This document shows positions 35,126-43,349 of a DNA stretch of 64,000 nt, piece after piece. The position numbers were made by a program, and so were the translations under genes. The notes below the pieces were generated by a model. It made no database searches and had not been told where the DNA came from. It was given only the letters and a program-made list of their open reading frames with translations. The stretch comes from Rubrobacter taiwanensis (GTDB taxonomy: Bacteria > Actinomycetota > Rubrobacteria > Rubrobacterales > Rubrobacteraceae): NCBI RefSeq assembly GCF_004337705.1, contig NZ_SKBU01000006.1, forward strand, positions 62,001 through 126,000. Reading direction: 5' to 3'. Numbering within the stretch: the first letter of the stretch is position 1; each line of letters begins with the position of its first letter.

Positions 35126-36466
35126 CTATATCGGCTTCGGTATGTTGACCAGCTCCTGCAGTATCGTTCGGAGCCGGACAACGGCCTGCCTCGGGCTGAT
35201 CCCGCCCGCCATCGCCGACTGGAAGGCCGCCGACGCCCGCTGCTCCATCGTGGACCCCGAGCCGCTGAACCAGGCGATGGGATCTATCACGACGTTGTCC
35301 GCCACACCGGCGTAGTTGGACTGTGGTTTCAGCTCCCGGTACTCGTCGCTGTTCGCCACGGGCAGGTAGGCCGGGATGTGCCCGCCTTTGGCCCAGATGA
35401 GGCTGCTCTTGAGCATGGAGCTGATGAACTCGAGCGCAGCTTCCATGCTGCGGGGGTCCCGCGAGCTCTGCGTGGGGATAACGAAGGTGTGCCGGTCGGC
35501 TTGCGAGACGTGGTTCTCGCCGAACACGTTCGGGAACGGGAGCATGCTGAAAGGCAGGTCCGCCTCCAGGTAGGTGGTGACCTCCCACTCGCCGTTCCAG
35601 TGGAACCCGGCTCTACCGCTCAGGAACTGCGCCACCGAGCCCCCGTAGTCTATGTTGGCTCGAACGACCTCGGCATCCTGGGCGAGAGCGACCATGAACT
35701 CCACCGCCCGCAAGGCCTTCTCCTCGTCCAGGGTTACCTCGCGCGCATCGGGCGACAGGATCGCCTCGCCGTCGAGCTGGCCGTAGAGCGTGTACCACAG
35801 GCGCCACGGTCCGGCGTCGTCAGCCGGATAGAACGAGAGCCCCAGGTCTCCCGTAACCTCCTTGGCCCTTTTGAGCGCATCTATGACCGCGTCCGGTCCT
35901 TCGAGCGGCTTAAGTTCTCCATCCGGTCCTAGCAGCCCGGCCTCCTTGCAGATATCCGTGTTGTAGTACTGCACGAAGGGGTGCGTATCCAGGGGGATGG
36001 CGTAGATCTCGCCCTCGTACCTGGAAGCCTCCAAGACCTCGGGCAAGAAGCTATCCGGGCCCATGTCAAACTCCGAGAGCAACTGCGGATCCAGAGGCTC
36101 GAGCAGGCCTGCCGGCGCGTAGGCAGCCAGCCGCGACTGGTGCAGTATCGCCACATCGGGCGGTCGCCCCCCAACCGCCGACATCGCAAGCTTCGTGTAG
36201 TAGGGGGCTCCCCACGCGAGCGTGGTGGAGTTGAGCCTCACCTCGGGGCGGCTCTCGCGAAAGGCTCTCTCCATCTCGTCCAGACGCGCCCCATCTCCAC
36301 CCCCGAACAGGTTCCAGAAGTCGACGACCAGCCTCTCAGCGGCTAGCGAAGTGACGCCACAACCACCGAGCATCAGCCCGCCCAGCGCCGCCGCCACTCC
36401 CCCCAGAAAGCTTCGTCTGCTGATGAGGCTCGCCCCCGATCCAGCGTATGCCCTCCTCCTAGGCAT
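35126..36466 (-). CDS. Sugar ABC transporter substrate-binding lipoprotein (family 1, UgpB/MalE-like)
   Basis: A 446-residue extracytoplasmic binding protein. GGAGGAAGGGGG precedes the ATG. The N-terminus has a twin-arginine motif (SRRSFLGGVAA) and lipobox LGGCG. The mature part has the cluster-1 pattern: VVDFWNLFGGGDG, FRESRPEVRL, PPDVAILHQSRLAAYAPAGL, YEGEIYAIPLDTHPFVQYYN. First gene of the importer-GH51 operon. The 14-bp word TTATCGTACCAATA lies 34 bp upstream and recurs upstream of the GntR gene at 38236. The ligand is inferred to be an arabinofuranosyl oligosaccharide. Confidence 0.92.
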   Translation of the reverse strand: MPRRRAYAGSGASLISRRSFLGGVAAALGGLMLGGCGVTSLAAERLVVDFWNLFGGGDGARLDEMERAFRESRPEVRLNSTTLAWGAPYYTKLAMSAVGGRPPDVAILHQSRLAAYAPAGLLEPLDPQLLSEFDMGPDSFLPEVLEASRYEGEIYAIPLDTHPFVQYYNTDICKEAGLLGPDGELKPLEGPDAVIDALKRAKEVTGDLGLSFYPADDAGPWRLWYTLYGQLDGEAILSPDAREVTLDEEKALRAVEFMVALAQDAEVVRANIDYGGSVAQFLSGRAGFHWNGEWEVTTYLEADLPFSMLPFPNVFGENHVSQADRHTFVIPTQSSRDPRSMEAALEFISSMLKSSLIWAKGGHIPAYLPVANSDEYRELKPQSNYAGVADNVVIDPIAWFSGSGSTMEQRASAAFQSAMAGGISPRQAVVRLRTILQELVNIPKPI

Positions 36467-36499
36467 GACCCCCTTCCTCCTAAGCAGATTATCATCATC

Positions 36500-36513
36500 T
36501 TATCGTACCAATA
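36500..36513. promoter_or_regulatory. Candidate GntR operator upstream of the arabinoside ABC operon
   Basis: TTATCGTACCAATA is identical to 38246-38259, which lies 10 bp in front of the GntR gene. The core ATCGTACCAAT is an imperfect dyad (ATTGGTACGAT on the other strand), as expected for FadR-subfamily operators. Two exact copies at the two relevant promoters support a shared regulon. Confidence 0.6.
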
Positions 36514-36631
36514 TGCCGGTTGCAAGGGCGAGAGGTGTGGTCGCAGGCCCGCGGCGTGAGCGCCTGGTGGCCGTGCTCGAGGGGAGGCCGTGGCGGGCGT
36601 CGTTCGCGGCGGCTGCCGCTCGACGGGCCGG

Positions 36632-37265
36632 CTAGCCCCTTGTGGCCGGCGCGTCGCCGGGGGCTGCTCCGAACTTGCCGCGCAGCTCCCAGCCCTCCGC
36701 GAAGAGGTTGAAGTGCACGTCCCGCTTGGGATGCGCCTCCACCACGTCCTCGTCGAGCTCTACGCCCAGACCCGGGCCCTGCGGCAAGGAGAAGTAACCG
36801 TCCACTACCTCGGGCAGGCCCCTGGCCGTCTCCTTCACCCAGTCGTCGGCAAAATCGTTGAAGTACGCCTGGATGCGGAAGTTGGTGGTGCAGGCCGCGA
36901 GGTGCAGCGCGGCGGCCGTGTTGATCTGGCCGCCGACGTTGTGCGGCGCGGCCGTCACGTAGTAGGCGTCGGCCACGCGGCGAGCTTCCTGGTCTCCAGC
37001 AGGCCTCAGATGTGGCCTATGTCCGGCTGTATCACGTCGGCGGCCTGGAGCTCGAAGAGCTCCCGGTACTCGCCCCTCTGGTGGATGCGCTCCCCGGTCG
37101 CCACCGGGACGCCCGCCGGGATGCCTTCGGCCGCCTTCTTGAGCACCTTGAGGTTCACCGGCGGCACCGGCTAATCGGTCCCCCCGAGGCCGTAGGGCTC
37201 CAGCATCCGCATCATCCCCAGCGCCGCGGCCGGGGAGAAGCGCCCGTGCATCTCCAGCAGGTCCG
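36632..37265 (-). pseudogene. Sugar-acid dehydratase (mandelate racemase/enolase superfamily) remnant
   Basis: Minus-strand reading gives VADLLEMHGRFSPAAALGMM, a TAG at 37173-37171 where Glu-Glu is expected before PVPP, then ATGERIHQRGEYRELFELQA and DVIQPDIGHI. A TGA at 37010-37008, a frameshift near 36980 and finally ADAYYVTAAPHNVGG, FNDFADDWV and LPEVVDGYFSLPQGPGLGVE complete it. This is the C-terminal two thirds of a galactonate/arabinonate-dehydratase-type enzyme. The N-terminus is missing and the break joins directly to an alcohol dehydrogenase fragment. It is inactive (two stops plus frameshift). Confidence 0.82.
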
Positions 37266-37466
37266 CTACTTCACCGGCCACTCCCTGCCGGGCACGACCG
37301 GATAACGGTAATAGCCCGGGTCCCGGATGCCCGAGATCATCTCGAGGTCCGAGCCACAGATACCCGCGGCCTCAACCCTTACGAGCACCTCACCGGGCCC
37401 CGGGGCGGGTCTCAGACGCTCCTCCAGCCGGAACCGCCCGGGCCCCTCGACGACGAAGGCCTTCAA
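37266..37466 (-). pseudogene. Zinc alcohol/polyol dehydrogenase N-terminal remnant
   Basis: A 66-residue frame begins MKAFVVEGPGRFRLEERLRP with EVLVRVEAAGICGSDLEMIS and YYRYPVVPGREWPVK. These are the GroES-like N-terminus of Zn-dependent MDR dehydrogenases, including the catalytic-Zn Cys in GICGSD; the usual GHE motif is altered to GRE. A stop follows at 37268-37266 and homology ends exactly there, fused to the dehydratase fragment. The gene has therefore lost about 80% of its length by deletion. It starts 39 bp after the GntR stop and was presumably part of that operon. Confidence 0.8.
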
Positions 37467-37504
37467 CCCCGCGCCACCCGCCGGTTGTGCGCCGCCGAGG
37501 GCAC

Positions 37505-38236
37505 CTATCCCGCCGCTTCGGGCCGCTCGCCCGTCTCGCCCTTGCCCCCGAGCGTCGCCTTGATGTCGCGCTCCGTGGTCATCATGTGCTCGCGCATCTC
37601 TCTGCGCGCCCCTTCGGCATCTCCGGCCTCCACCCGCTCCAGGATCGCCTCGTGCGCCCGCAGGGCCCTCCTTGCGTTGTCCGCCTGGGCACCGGTCATC
37701 CGCCGGCTCGCCAACAGGAGGTGGGCGACGGGCTCAATCATCATCAGGAACACGCGATTGTGGGCGCTGCGCGCCAGGAGGTCGTGGAACTCCACGTCGG
37801 CGTCCACGTAGCCCTCAGGCGCGTGGATCTTCTCTCTCATCCTCTCCAGCGCGGCGCGCATCGCGGCGATGTCTTCCTCAGAGGCACGCTCGGCCGCAAG
37901 ACCCGCCACCTCGACCTCGAGAGCCTTGCGCATCTCCATGAGCTCCCACAGCGTCCCGGGTTGCGTCCGGAGCAGGAAGCCCAGGTTCTCGTGCACGGCG
38001 CGGGCCCCGTTGGCCGAGACAACCGCCCCCCTGCCGTGCTCCACCTGCACCAGCCCTCGGTTCTCCAGCAGGTTCAACGCCTCCCGAACCACCGTGCGGC
38101 TCACCCCCATCTGCTCCACCAGAACACGCTCCGGCGGCAGACGGTCCCCCACCTCGTAATCGCCGGACGAGATCATCTCCAGCAGCCTCTCCGCTACCTG
38201 GTCCCTCAACTTCACTCGTCGGATCCGCGCCGGCAT
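37505..38236 (-). CDS. FadR-type GntR regulator (FCD domain) of the arabinoside locus
   Basis: A 243-residue regulator: winged helix (LRDQVAERLLEMISSGDYEV, RLPPERVLVEQMGVSRTVVR, EALNLLENRGLVQVEHGRGA) and FCD domain (EMRKALEVEVAGLAAERASE, DVEFHDLLARSAHNRVFLMM, RALRAHEAILERVEAGDAEG). It belongs to the subgroup that usually controls uronate/aldonate pathways (UxuR/LldR-like). It is divergent from the GH127 gene (176 bp between) and precedes the dead dehydrogenase and dehydratase. A 14-bp site immediately upstream recurs before the ABC operon. It probably represses the arabinoside genes and itself. Confidence 0.92.
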   Translation of the reverse strand: MPARIRRVKLRDQVAERLLEMISSGDYEVGDRLPPERVLVEQMGVSRTVVREALNLLENRGLVQVEHGRGAVVSANGARAVHENLGFLLRTQPGTLWELMEMRKALEVEVAGLAAERASEEDIAAMRAALERMREKIHAPEGYVDADVEFHDLLARSAHNRVFLMMIEPVAHLLLASRRMTGAQADNARRALRAHEAILERVEAGDAEGARREMREHMMTTERDIKATLGGKGETGERPEAAG

Positions 38237-38245
38237 AAGATAATA

Positions 38246-38259
38246 TTATCGTACCAATA
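38246..38259. promoter_or_regulatory. Candidate GntR operator in the gntR-GH127 intergenic region
   Basis: TTATCGTACCAATA, identical to 36500-36513, starts 10 bp beyond the GntR start codon and 154 bp before the GH127 start. The adjacent ATAATATTAT is itself a short palindrome. The position fits autorepression and possible control of GH127. Confidence 0.6.
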
Positions 38260-38412
38260 CACGGCGGGCAACGCCGCGGCGGGCGGCGAGGCGGGGGAGC
38301 GGTCGTCCGGTCCGATGGCGGACGGTTGTGGCTCGGGGAGCGCTTCCGGCGCTCTCGCCGCGGCTCGGGCCCATCGAGCACGGTTGTGGGGAACGAAGGA
38401 GGGAGAGAGAGC

Positions 38413-40314
38413 ATGGCTGGCTCGGCACGGCATCTCGGGGTGGTAGTGGACACCTCGCGGAGCCCGTACGTTCGTCTTCGGCCCGTTTCTCTCGCCCGAG
38501 TGCGTCTCTCGGACGACTTCTGGAGGCCCAGGAGAAGGATCAACCGCGAAGCCACCCTGCCGGCGCAGTACGCTCGGCTCGAGCAGACGGGCCGCCTGGA
38601 CAACTTCCGCCGGGCAGCCGGCAAGATAGACGCGCCCTTCAGCGGCGTCTACTTCAACGACTCCGACGTGTACAAGTGGCTCGAAGCGGCGTCCTGGACG
38701 CTCTGCACGGACCGCGATCCTGACCTCGAACGGATGGTGGAGGCCGCCATCGACGAGATCGAGGCCGCCCAACGGCCGGACGGGTATCTGAACACCTATT
38801 TCGCGCTCGAGAGGGCGTCCGAGCGCTGGACGGACCTCACGCACAAGCACGAGCTGTACTGCGCGGGGCACCTGATCCAGGCCGCCGTCTCCCACCACCG
38901 CGCGACCGGAGGAGATCACCTGCTGCGGGTGGCGCGAAGGTTTGCAGACCACATCTGCGACACCTTCGGCCCTGAGGAGGAGGGCAAGCGTCCCGGCACC
39001 GACGGCCACGAAGAGATCGAGATGGCCCTCGTCGAGCTCTACCGGGACACCGGGGACCGCAGGTACCTCGACCAGGCGCGGTACTTCCTCGATGTGCGCG
39101 GAAGAGGACTCCTCGGCGGCAGGGAGTACCACCAGGACCACAGACCGTTCAGGGAGATGGACAGGATGGTCGGCCACGCGGTGCGCGCCGTCTACCTGAA
39201 TGCCGGAGCGGCGGACCTCTACGCGGAGACCGGGGACCCCACGCTGCTGGCGGCCCTGGAGCGCCTGTGGCACGACATGACCACGCGCAGGATGTACGTG
39301 AGCGGGGGGATCGGCTCCCGCTACGAGGATGAGGCTTTCGGCGAGGATTACGAGCTGCCGAACGACCGCGCTTACGCCGAGACCTGCGCCGCCATAGGCA
39401 GCGTGATGTGGAACTGGCGCATGCTGAGCATAAGCGGCGATGCCCGCTACGCGGACATCCTCGAGCACGTCCTCTTCAACGCCGTACTGCCGGGCCTCTC
39501 GCTCGACGGCCAGAGCTACTTCTACCAGAACCCCCTCTCCGATGGCGGGTCACACCGCCGCAGCCCGTGGTTCGGGGTCGCCTGCTGCCCGCCCAACGTC
39601 GCCCGCCTCCTGGCGTCGCTGCCGGGATACTTCTACGGCGTCTGCGAAGACGAGATCCGGGTGCACCTCTACGCCGAGGGAGACGCGGAGATCCCGCTCG
39701 AAGGCAGAACCGTTGGCCTGCGGCAACGAACGCGGTACCCGTGGGACGGGAGCATCGAGATCGAGGTCGCCGGGGAGGGAGAATTCGGCCTCGCGTTACG
39801 GGTGCCGGCCTGGTGCCAGGACGGATCCGCCAGGATCGAGGTAAACGGCGAGACGTTCCACGGAGAGGCAGTATCCGGGGATTATGCCAGGATCCGGCGC
39901 CCGTGGCGCCCCGGCGACAGGGTGCGCCTCACGCTGCCGATGACGGTCCGGCCCGTCGAGAGCCACCCCTACGTGGCGGAGAACGCGGGCCGCGTGGCGC
40001 TCATGCGCGGTCCGCTCCTGTACTGCCTGGAGCAAGCGGACAACCCCGGCCTCGACCTGCGAGACGTCGTCGTGCCCATCGACGGCCCGTTCTCGGCCGA
40101 GTACCGCCCCGATTCGCTCGGCGGGATAGTCGCGCTGAGAACCCCGGCGGAGGTCGCCCGGCCCGACGAAGGGTGGGAAGGGCGCCTCTATCGAGAGGCA
40201 CGTCCCCGTACGGGTGAGCCACGACGCCCTACGGCAGGAGTGACCGCCGTGCCGTACTATGCCTGGGCCAACCGCGAGCCCGGCCGCATGCTGGTCTGGC
40301 TGCGCGCTCGATGA
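38413..40314 (+). CDS. GH127 beta-L-arabinofuranosidase (DUF1680 family)
   Basis: A 633-residue enzyme. ATG 38413 has GAAGGAGGGAG upstream; an earlier in-frame start adds low-complexity sequence. Residues matching the zinc-thiolate site of the characterised HypBA1 enzyme are visible: E323 and C325 (YAETCAA) and C391/C392 (VACCPPNVARLL). The (alpha/alpha)6 barrel core includes GRLDNFRRAAG, DSDVYKWLEAASW, RPDGYLNTYF and ELYCAGHLIQAA, and the end is beta-rich. It hydrolyses beta-L-arabinofuranosyl linkages such as those in hydroxyproline-rich plant glycoproteins. No signal peptide is seen, so it works with the cytoplasmic GH51 on imported oligosaccharides. An IS relic touches its 3' end. Confidence 0.92.
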   Translation: MAGSARHLGVVVDTSRSPYVRLRPVSLARVRLSDDFWRPRRRINREATLPAQYARLEQTGRLDNFRRAAGKIDAPFSGVYFNDSDVYKWLEAASWTLCTDRDPDLERMVEAAIDEIEAAQRPDGYLNTYFALERASERWTDLTHKHELYCAGHLIQAAVSHHRATGGDHLLRVARRFADHICDTFGPEEEGKRPGTDGHEEIEMALVELYRDTGDRRYLDQARYFLDVRGRGLLGGREYHQDHRPFREMDRMVGHAVRAVYLNAGAADLYAETGDPTLLAALERLWHDMTTRRMYVSGGIGSRYEDEAFGEDYELPNDRAYAETCAAIGSVMWNWRMLSISGDARYADILEHVLFNAVLPGLSLDGQSYFYQNPLSDGGSHRRSPWFGVACCPPNVARLLASLPGYFYGVCEDEIRVHLYAEGDAEIPLEGRTVGLRQRTRYPWDGSIEIEVAGEGEFGLALRVPAWCQDGSARIEVNGETFHGEAVSGDYARIRRPWRPGDRVRLTLPMTVRPVESHPYVAENAGRVALMRGPLLYCLEQADNPGLDLRDVVVPIDGPFSAEYRPDSLGGIVALRTPAEVARPDEGWEGRLYREARPRTGEPRRPTAGVTAVPYYAWANREPGRMLVWLRAR

Positions 40315-40339
40315 CCTCCGCCGGTGGTCTCCGGGCACG

Positions 40340-40670
40340 CCTGAACTGGTTGGCGATGAACCGACAGCAGATCAAGTAGTCGGCTTTTGTGTGGAGCTTG
40401 AAGTCTTTTATCCGGTTCTCGCCCTCCCCGCAGCGGCATAGAACTCGTAAAGGTCTTTGGGGGCGTCGATTCTGGTAGTCACCACGAAGCGCCGGGTGGT
40501 CCTCCGCTTCATCGCCTCGGCTTTGTAGATGACGCTCCGTGACCTTTCCCGGCTTCCCGCCCGGTAGAGATCCTCCAAGAAGAGTCTCTGCTTGGTCTGA
40601 TCGCCCTCGTAGCAGCGCATGGCTTCATCGAGCAGATCCGGAAGCCATCTTTCTTGAGGCGTGCGTTGGT
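40340..40670 (-). mobile_element. IS1380/IS4-type transposase C-terminal remnant, frameshifted
   Basis: The minus strand gives NARLKKDGFR, then after a one-base shift near 40625 EAMRCYEGDQTKQRLFLEDL and VIYKAEAMKRRTTRRFVVTT and APKDLYEFYAAAGRA. After a second one-base shift near 40430 it reads ENRIKDFKLHTKADYLICCR and FIANQFR. This is the C-terminal end of an IS1380-type DDE transposase, with the E-N-R-I-K-D-x-K block containing the last catalytic Glu. The sequence stops at about 40340, 26 bp from the GH127 stop codon. The N-terminal half and terminal repeats were not found. Confidence 0.75.
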
Positions 40671-40823
40671 TTCATGGGGGCGATGTGTAAGCTCCCTACT
40701 GGCGCCCCCTTGAAGAGTACAAACCGTACGCCGTACAAAACATCCCGACACAAATCACCGGCCCGGAAGATTGAACGTTCCCCGTTGCGGTCAAAGACGG
40801 GCGTCGCCGCTTCGAGCAAGAAG

Positions 40824-40860
40824 AAACCCCGCCGCGCTTTACCTGCAAACGGCGGGGTTT
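40824..40860 (-). terminator. Intrinsic terminator downstream of tRNA-Gln
   Basis: AAACCCCGCCG ... CGGCGGGGTTT forms an 11-bp perfect stem with a 15-nt loop, and on the minus strand ends in TTTCTT. It lies 8 bp beyond the 3' end of tRNA-Gln on the same strand, the expected position for a Rho-independent terminator. Confidence 0.82.
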
Positions 40861-40868
40861 CTCTCTAG

Positions 40869-40939
40869 CTGCCGGGCCTGGATTCGAACCAGGACTAACT
40901 GATCCAGAGTCAGTCGTGCTGCCGTTACACCACCCGGCA
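40869..40939 (-). tRNA. tRNA-Gln (anticodon CTG)
   Basis: The minus strand folds as a 71-nt cloverleaf. The acceptor stem TGCCGGG pairs with CCCGGCA, with discriminator G. The anticodon arm is ACTGA-CTCTGGA-TCAGT, with CTG in the anticodon positions after T33. The T arm CCTGG-TTCGAAT-CCAGG is canonical. The CCA end is not encoded. It reads CAG codons. Its 3' side carries a strong terminator and then an IS1380-like relic. tRNA genes are common insertion sites, but no duplicated tRNA end was found in the window. Confidence 0.93.
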
Positions 40940-40991
40940 ATATGCCGCAGGGGCAGAGTATAACCTCTATCCGACCGGTCGTCCAGTGGCT

Positions 40992-41942
40992 CTAGCCGGT
41001 GCTCTGCGGGACGCCGCCGGCCTCCATGGCGCGCAGGATGCGGATCCTGTCTTCTATGGGAGGATGGGTGGAGAAGAGGGCGAGCGAGCGGCGCTTCTCC
41101 CGCTTCCTGAGGGGGTTGGCGATGTAGAGGTGGGCCGTGGCCCGGTTGGCGACCTTCAGCGGCTTGGGGTCGCGCGAGATCTTCTCCAGGGCGTCTGCCA
41201 GGCCCTTGGGGTTGCGGGTGAGCTTGACGGCCGTGGCGTCGGCCAGGTACTCGCGCTGGCGCGAGATCGAGAGCTGCAGGAGCCTGGCGAAGATGGGGGC
41301 CAGGATGGCGAGCGCTATCGCGATCAGGATCATGACGAGCTGCAGCTGGTTCCCGCCGCCCCGTCGGGTCCGGCCGCCTCCGAACCACAGGCTGCGGAGG
41401 AAGAAGTCGGAGATGAGCACGACCGTCCCCACGAGCACCCCGACCAGCATGGCGTACCGGATGTCCAGGTTGCCGACGTGGGCCATCTCGTGCGCGATCA
41501 CGCCCTGCAGCTCGTCCCGGTTCAGCTTCCTGAGCAGCCCGGAGGTCACGGCTATCGAAGCGTGCTCCGGGTCGCGGCCCGTGGCGAACGCGTTGGGAGC
41601 CTCGTCCTCGATTATGTACACCTTGGGCATCGGGAGCCCGGCCGCGATGGACATCTCCTCCACGACGTTGAAGAGCTGCGGGTTGTCCTCGTGCGTGATC
41701 CGGCGGGCCCTTGAAGCGGCGAGCACCACCCTGTCCCCGGCGTAGTAGGTCGCGAGCCCGGAGACGGTCCCTGCGACGAGCGCCAGCACGAGCCCGAAGA
41801 TCGCTCCCACAGGATCCCCCAGCCAAGCGTAGCCCACGATGTAGCCGAAGGCGACCACGAAGAGAATGAACCCGGCGAGCAGCAGCAGGCTCTTGCGCCG
41901 GTTCGACTCTATCCTGTCGTAGAAAGAGACGGGCTCCGTCAC
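40992..41942 (-). CDS. htpX: HtpX-type M48 membrane zinc metalloprotease
   Basis: A 316-residue M48B protease. Two N-terminal helices (about 18-38 and 46-68) and two further hydrophobic segments (about 160-180 and 205-222) frame the active site HEMAH at 151-155. The third zinc ligand is E in SRQREYLADATAV. PKVYIIEDEAPNAFATGRDP is the family pre-motif. It degrades misfolded membrane proteins on the cytoplasmic side. The GTG start lies 4 bp after the LemA stop; the LemA-HtpX pair is a widely conserved arrangement and implies one transcript. Confidence 0.94.
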   Translation of the reverse strand: MTEPVSFYDRIESNRRKSLLLLAGFILFVVAFGYIVGYAWLGDPVGAIFGLVLALVAGTVSGLATYYAGDRVVLAASRARRITHEDNPQLFNVVEEMSIAAGLPMPKVYIIEDEAPNAFATGRDPEHASIAVTSGLLRKLNRDELQGVIAHEMAHVGNLDIRYAMLVGVLVGTVVLISDFFLRSLWFGGGRTRRGGGNQLQLVMILIAIALAILAPIFARLLQLSISRQREYLADATAVKLTRNPKGLADALEKISRDPKPLKVANRATAHLYIANPLRKREKRRSLALFSTHPPIEDRIRILRAMEAGGVPQSTG

Positions 41943-41946
41943 GGCT

Positions 41947-42507
41947 CTAGTCGTAGGAGACGGTCACGGACTCCCGCTCGGGACCGGCGGCCTCGAAGTA
42001 CTCGCGCTCGGTGAAGCCCATCGGACGGGCGAAGATCACGGCCGGGAAGCTCTGGATGGCGGTGTTGTACGCCCGCACCTCCTGGTTGTAGTGCTGGCGG
42101 GCGAAGGCGATCTTGTTCTCCGTCGAGGAGAGCTCCTCCTGGAAGTCCAGAACCACGGTGTTCGCCTTCAGCTCGGGGTAGTTCTCCACCGTGGCGAAGA
42201 ACCCGCTCAGAGCCCCCGACAGCCGGGCTTCGGCCTGCGCCTGCTCGCCCGGCGAGTGCGGCTTCATGGCCTCGGCCCGCGCCCGCGTGACCTCCTCCAG
42301 CACCTCCCGCTCGTGCGCGAGGTACTTCTTCACGCCCTCGAGCAGGTTGGGGATGAGATCGTAGCGACGCTTGAGCTGCACGTCTATCTGCCGCCAAGCC
42401 TCATCCACCCGGTTGCGGCGTTTGACGAGCCGGTTATAGGTCATGATCGCGAAGAGCACCAGCAGGACCAGCCCCCCGATAACGAGTACGGTCAAGAGAG
42501 TTCCCAT
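41947..42507 (-). CDS. LemA family protein
   Basis: ATG 42507 (GGAG 6 nt upstream) gives 186 residues; GTG two codons earlier abuts the ribosome-binding site. A single N-terminal helix (TLLTVLVIGGLVLLVLFAIM) is followed by the LemA domain: NRLVKRRNRVDEAWRQIDVQ, LKRRYDLIPNLLEGVKKYL, and KIAFARQHYNQEVRAYNTAI with FPAVIFARPMGF. The short acidic C-terminus is typical. Topology is type N-out with a helical domain. The biochemical role is unknown; it is nearly always linked to HtpX-like proteases. Confidence 0.93.
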   Translation of the reverse strand: MGTLLTVLVIGGLVLLVLFAIMTYNRLVKRRNRVDEAWRQIDVQLKRRYDLIPNLLEGVKKYLAHEREVLEEVTRARAEAMKPHSPGEQAQAEARLSGALSGFFATVENYPELKANTVVLDFQEELSSTENKIAFARQHYNQEVRAYNTAIQSFPAVIFARPMGFTEREYFEAAGPERESVTVSYD

Positions 42508-42557
42508 CAACACCTCCGAATCTGGCAGAGCTACCGGAAATTATATACGCTGCCCCC

Positions 42558-43349
42558 GTGAGCGGGTCCCGAAACACCCCGCAGTCCGGTTATGACTCCC
42601 TGGCCGACCTCTACGACCTGGAGTACACCCACGTCTGCGACGTCCCGTTCTGGTTGGCGCTCGCCGGGCGCGAGGGCGGCCCCGTAATCGAGTGGGGAGC
42701 CGGGACGGGCCGTATCTCCGGGCCGCTCTCCCGCGCCGGGTTTGAGGTCACCGCGGTCGAGCTCTCGGAAGCGATGCTGGAGCGGGGGAAGCAGAGAGTT
42801 CCGGAAGCGGTGTGGATCCCCGGGGACATGCGCGTTGCGAAGCCGGGGCGCACCTTCCGGCTCGCCGTCTGCGCCTTCAACTCCTTCTTGTGCCTGCTCA
42901 CCCCCGAGGACGCGCTCGCGTTCCTGGGCAACGCCCGCGAGCACCTGCAGCCGGGCGGGCTTCTGGGGATAGAGATCTCCGCCTTCTCCCCGGAAGAGCT
43001 CGCCGGGCTGCCGGAGCTGCGCCACGACCTCACCCGCGAGCTGCCGGACGGCGGCGTGCTGGAGCGCTTCAGCGTCTCCCGGTACGATGCTGCGACCCAA
43101 CTCCTGACTATGCGCCTGTTCTACGAGCTCTACGGAGAGGGCGGCGTGCTCCGGGAAAAACGAGCGCACGAGCTGGAGATCCGGGTCTACACCCGCGGCG
43201 AGCTGGAGCTGCTGCTGCGCCTCTCCGGCTTCGAGGTCGAGTCGGTCTACGGCGGGTTCGACGGCGAGCCGTTCGACTCCGGCAGCGACCACCTCATCGC
43301 GCTGGCGAGAAGGGGTGAGATCACCCCGGCAGCAGGCTCCGGCCCATGA
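42558..43349 (+). CDS. Class I SAM-dependent methyltransferase
   Basis: A 263-residue Rossmann-type methyltransferase. GTG 42558 is used; a TATATA box about 10 nt upstream suggests a very short or absent leader. SAM motif I is VIEWGAGTGRISGPLSRAGF, motif II VTAVELSEAML, and the post-I region WIPGDMRV. LQPGGLLGIEISAFSPEEL corresponds to motif III. The substrate is unknown. Similar proteins are annotated only as methyltransferase domain 25 or 11. It is divergent from lemA and overlaps the convergent gltD by 29 bp. Confidence 0.87.
   Translation: MSGSRNTPQSGYDSLADLYDLEYTHVCDVPFWLALAGREGGPVIEWGAGTGRISGPLSRAGFEVTAVELSEAMLERGKQRVPEAVWIPGDMRVAKPGRTFRLAVCAFNSFLCLLTPEDALAFLGNAREHLQPGGLLGIEISAFSPEELAGLPELRHDLTRELPDGGVLERFSVSRYDAATQLLTMRLFYELYGEGGVLREKRAHELEIRVYTRGELELLLRLSGFEVESVYGGFDGEPFDSGSDHLIALARRGEITPAAGSGP

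Noticed and set aside
40625-40819. 64-residue minus-strand frame between the tRNA terminator and the IS1380 relic
   Set aside because: No similarity that I recognise and partly overlaps the transposase remnant in another frame.
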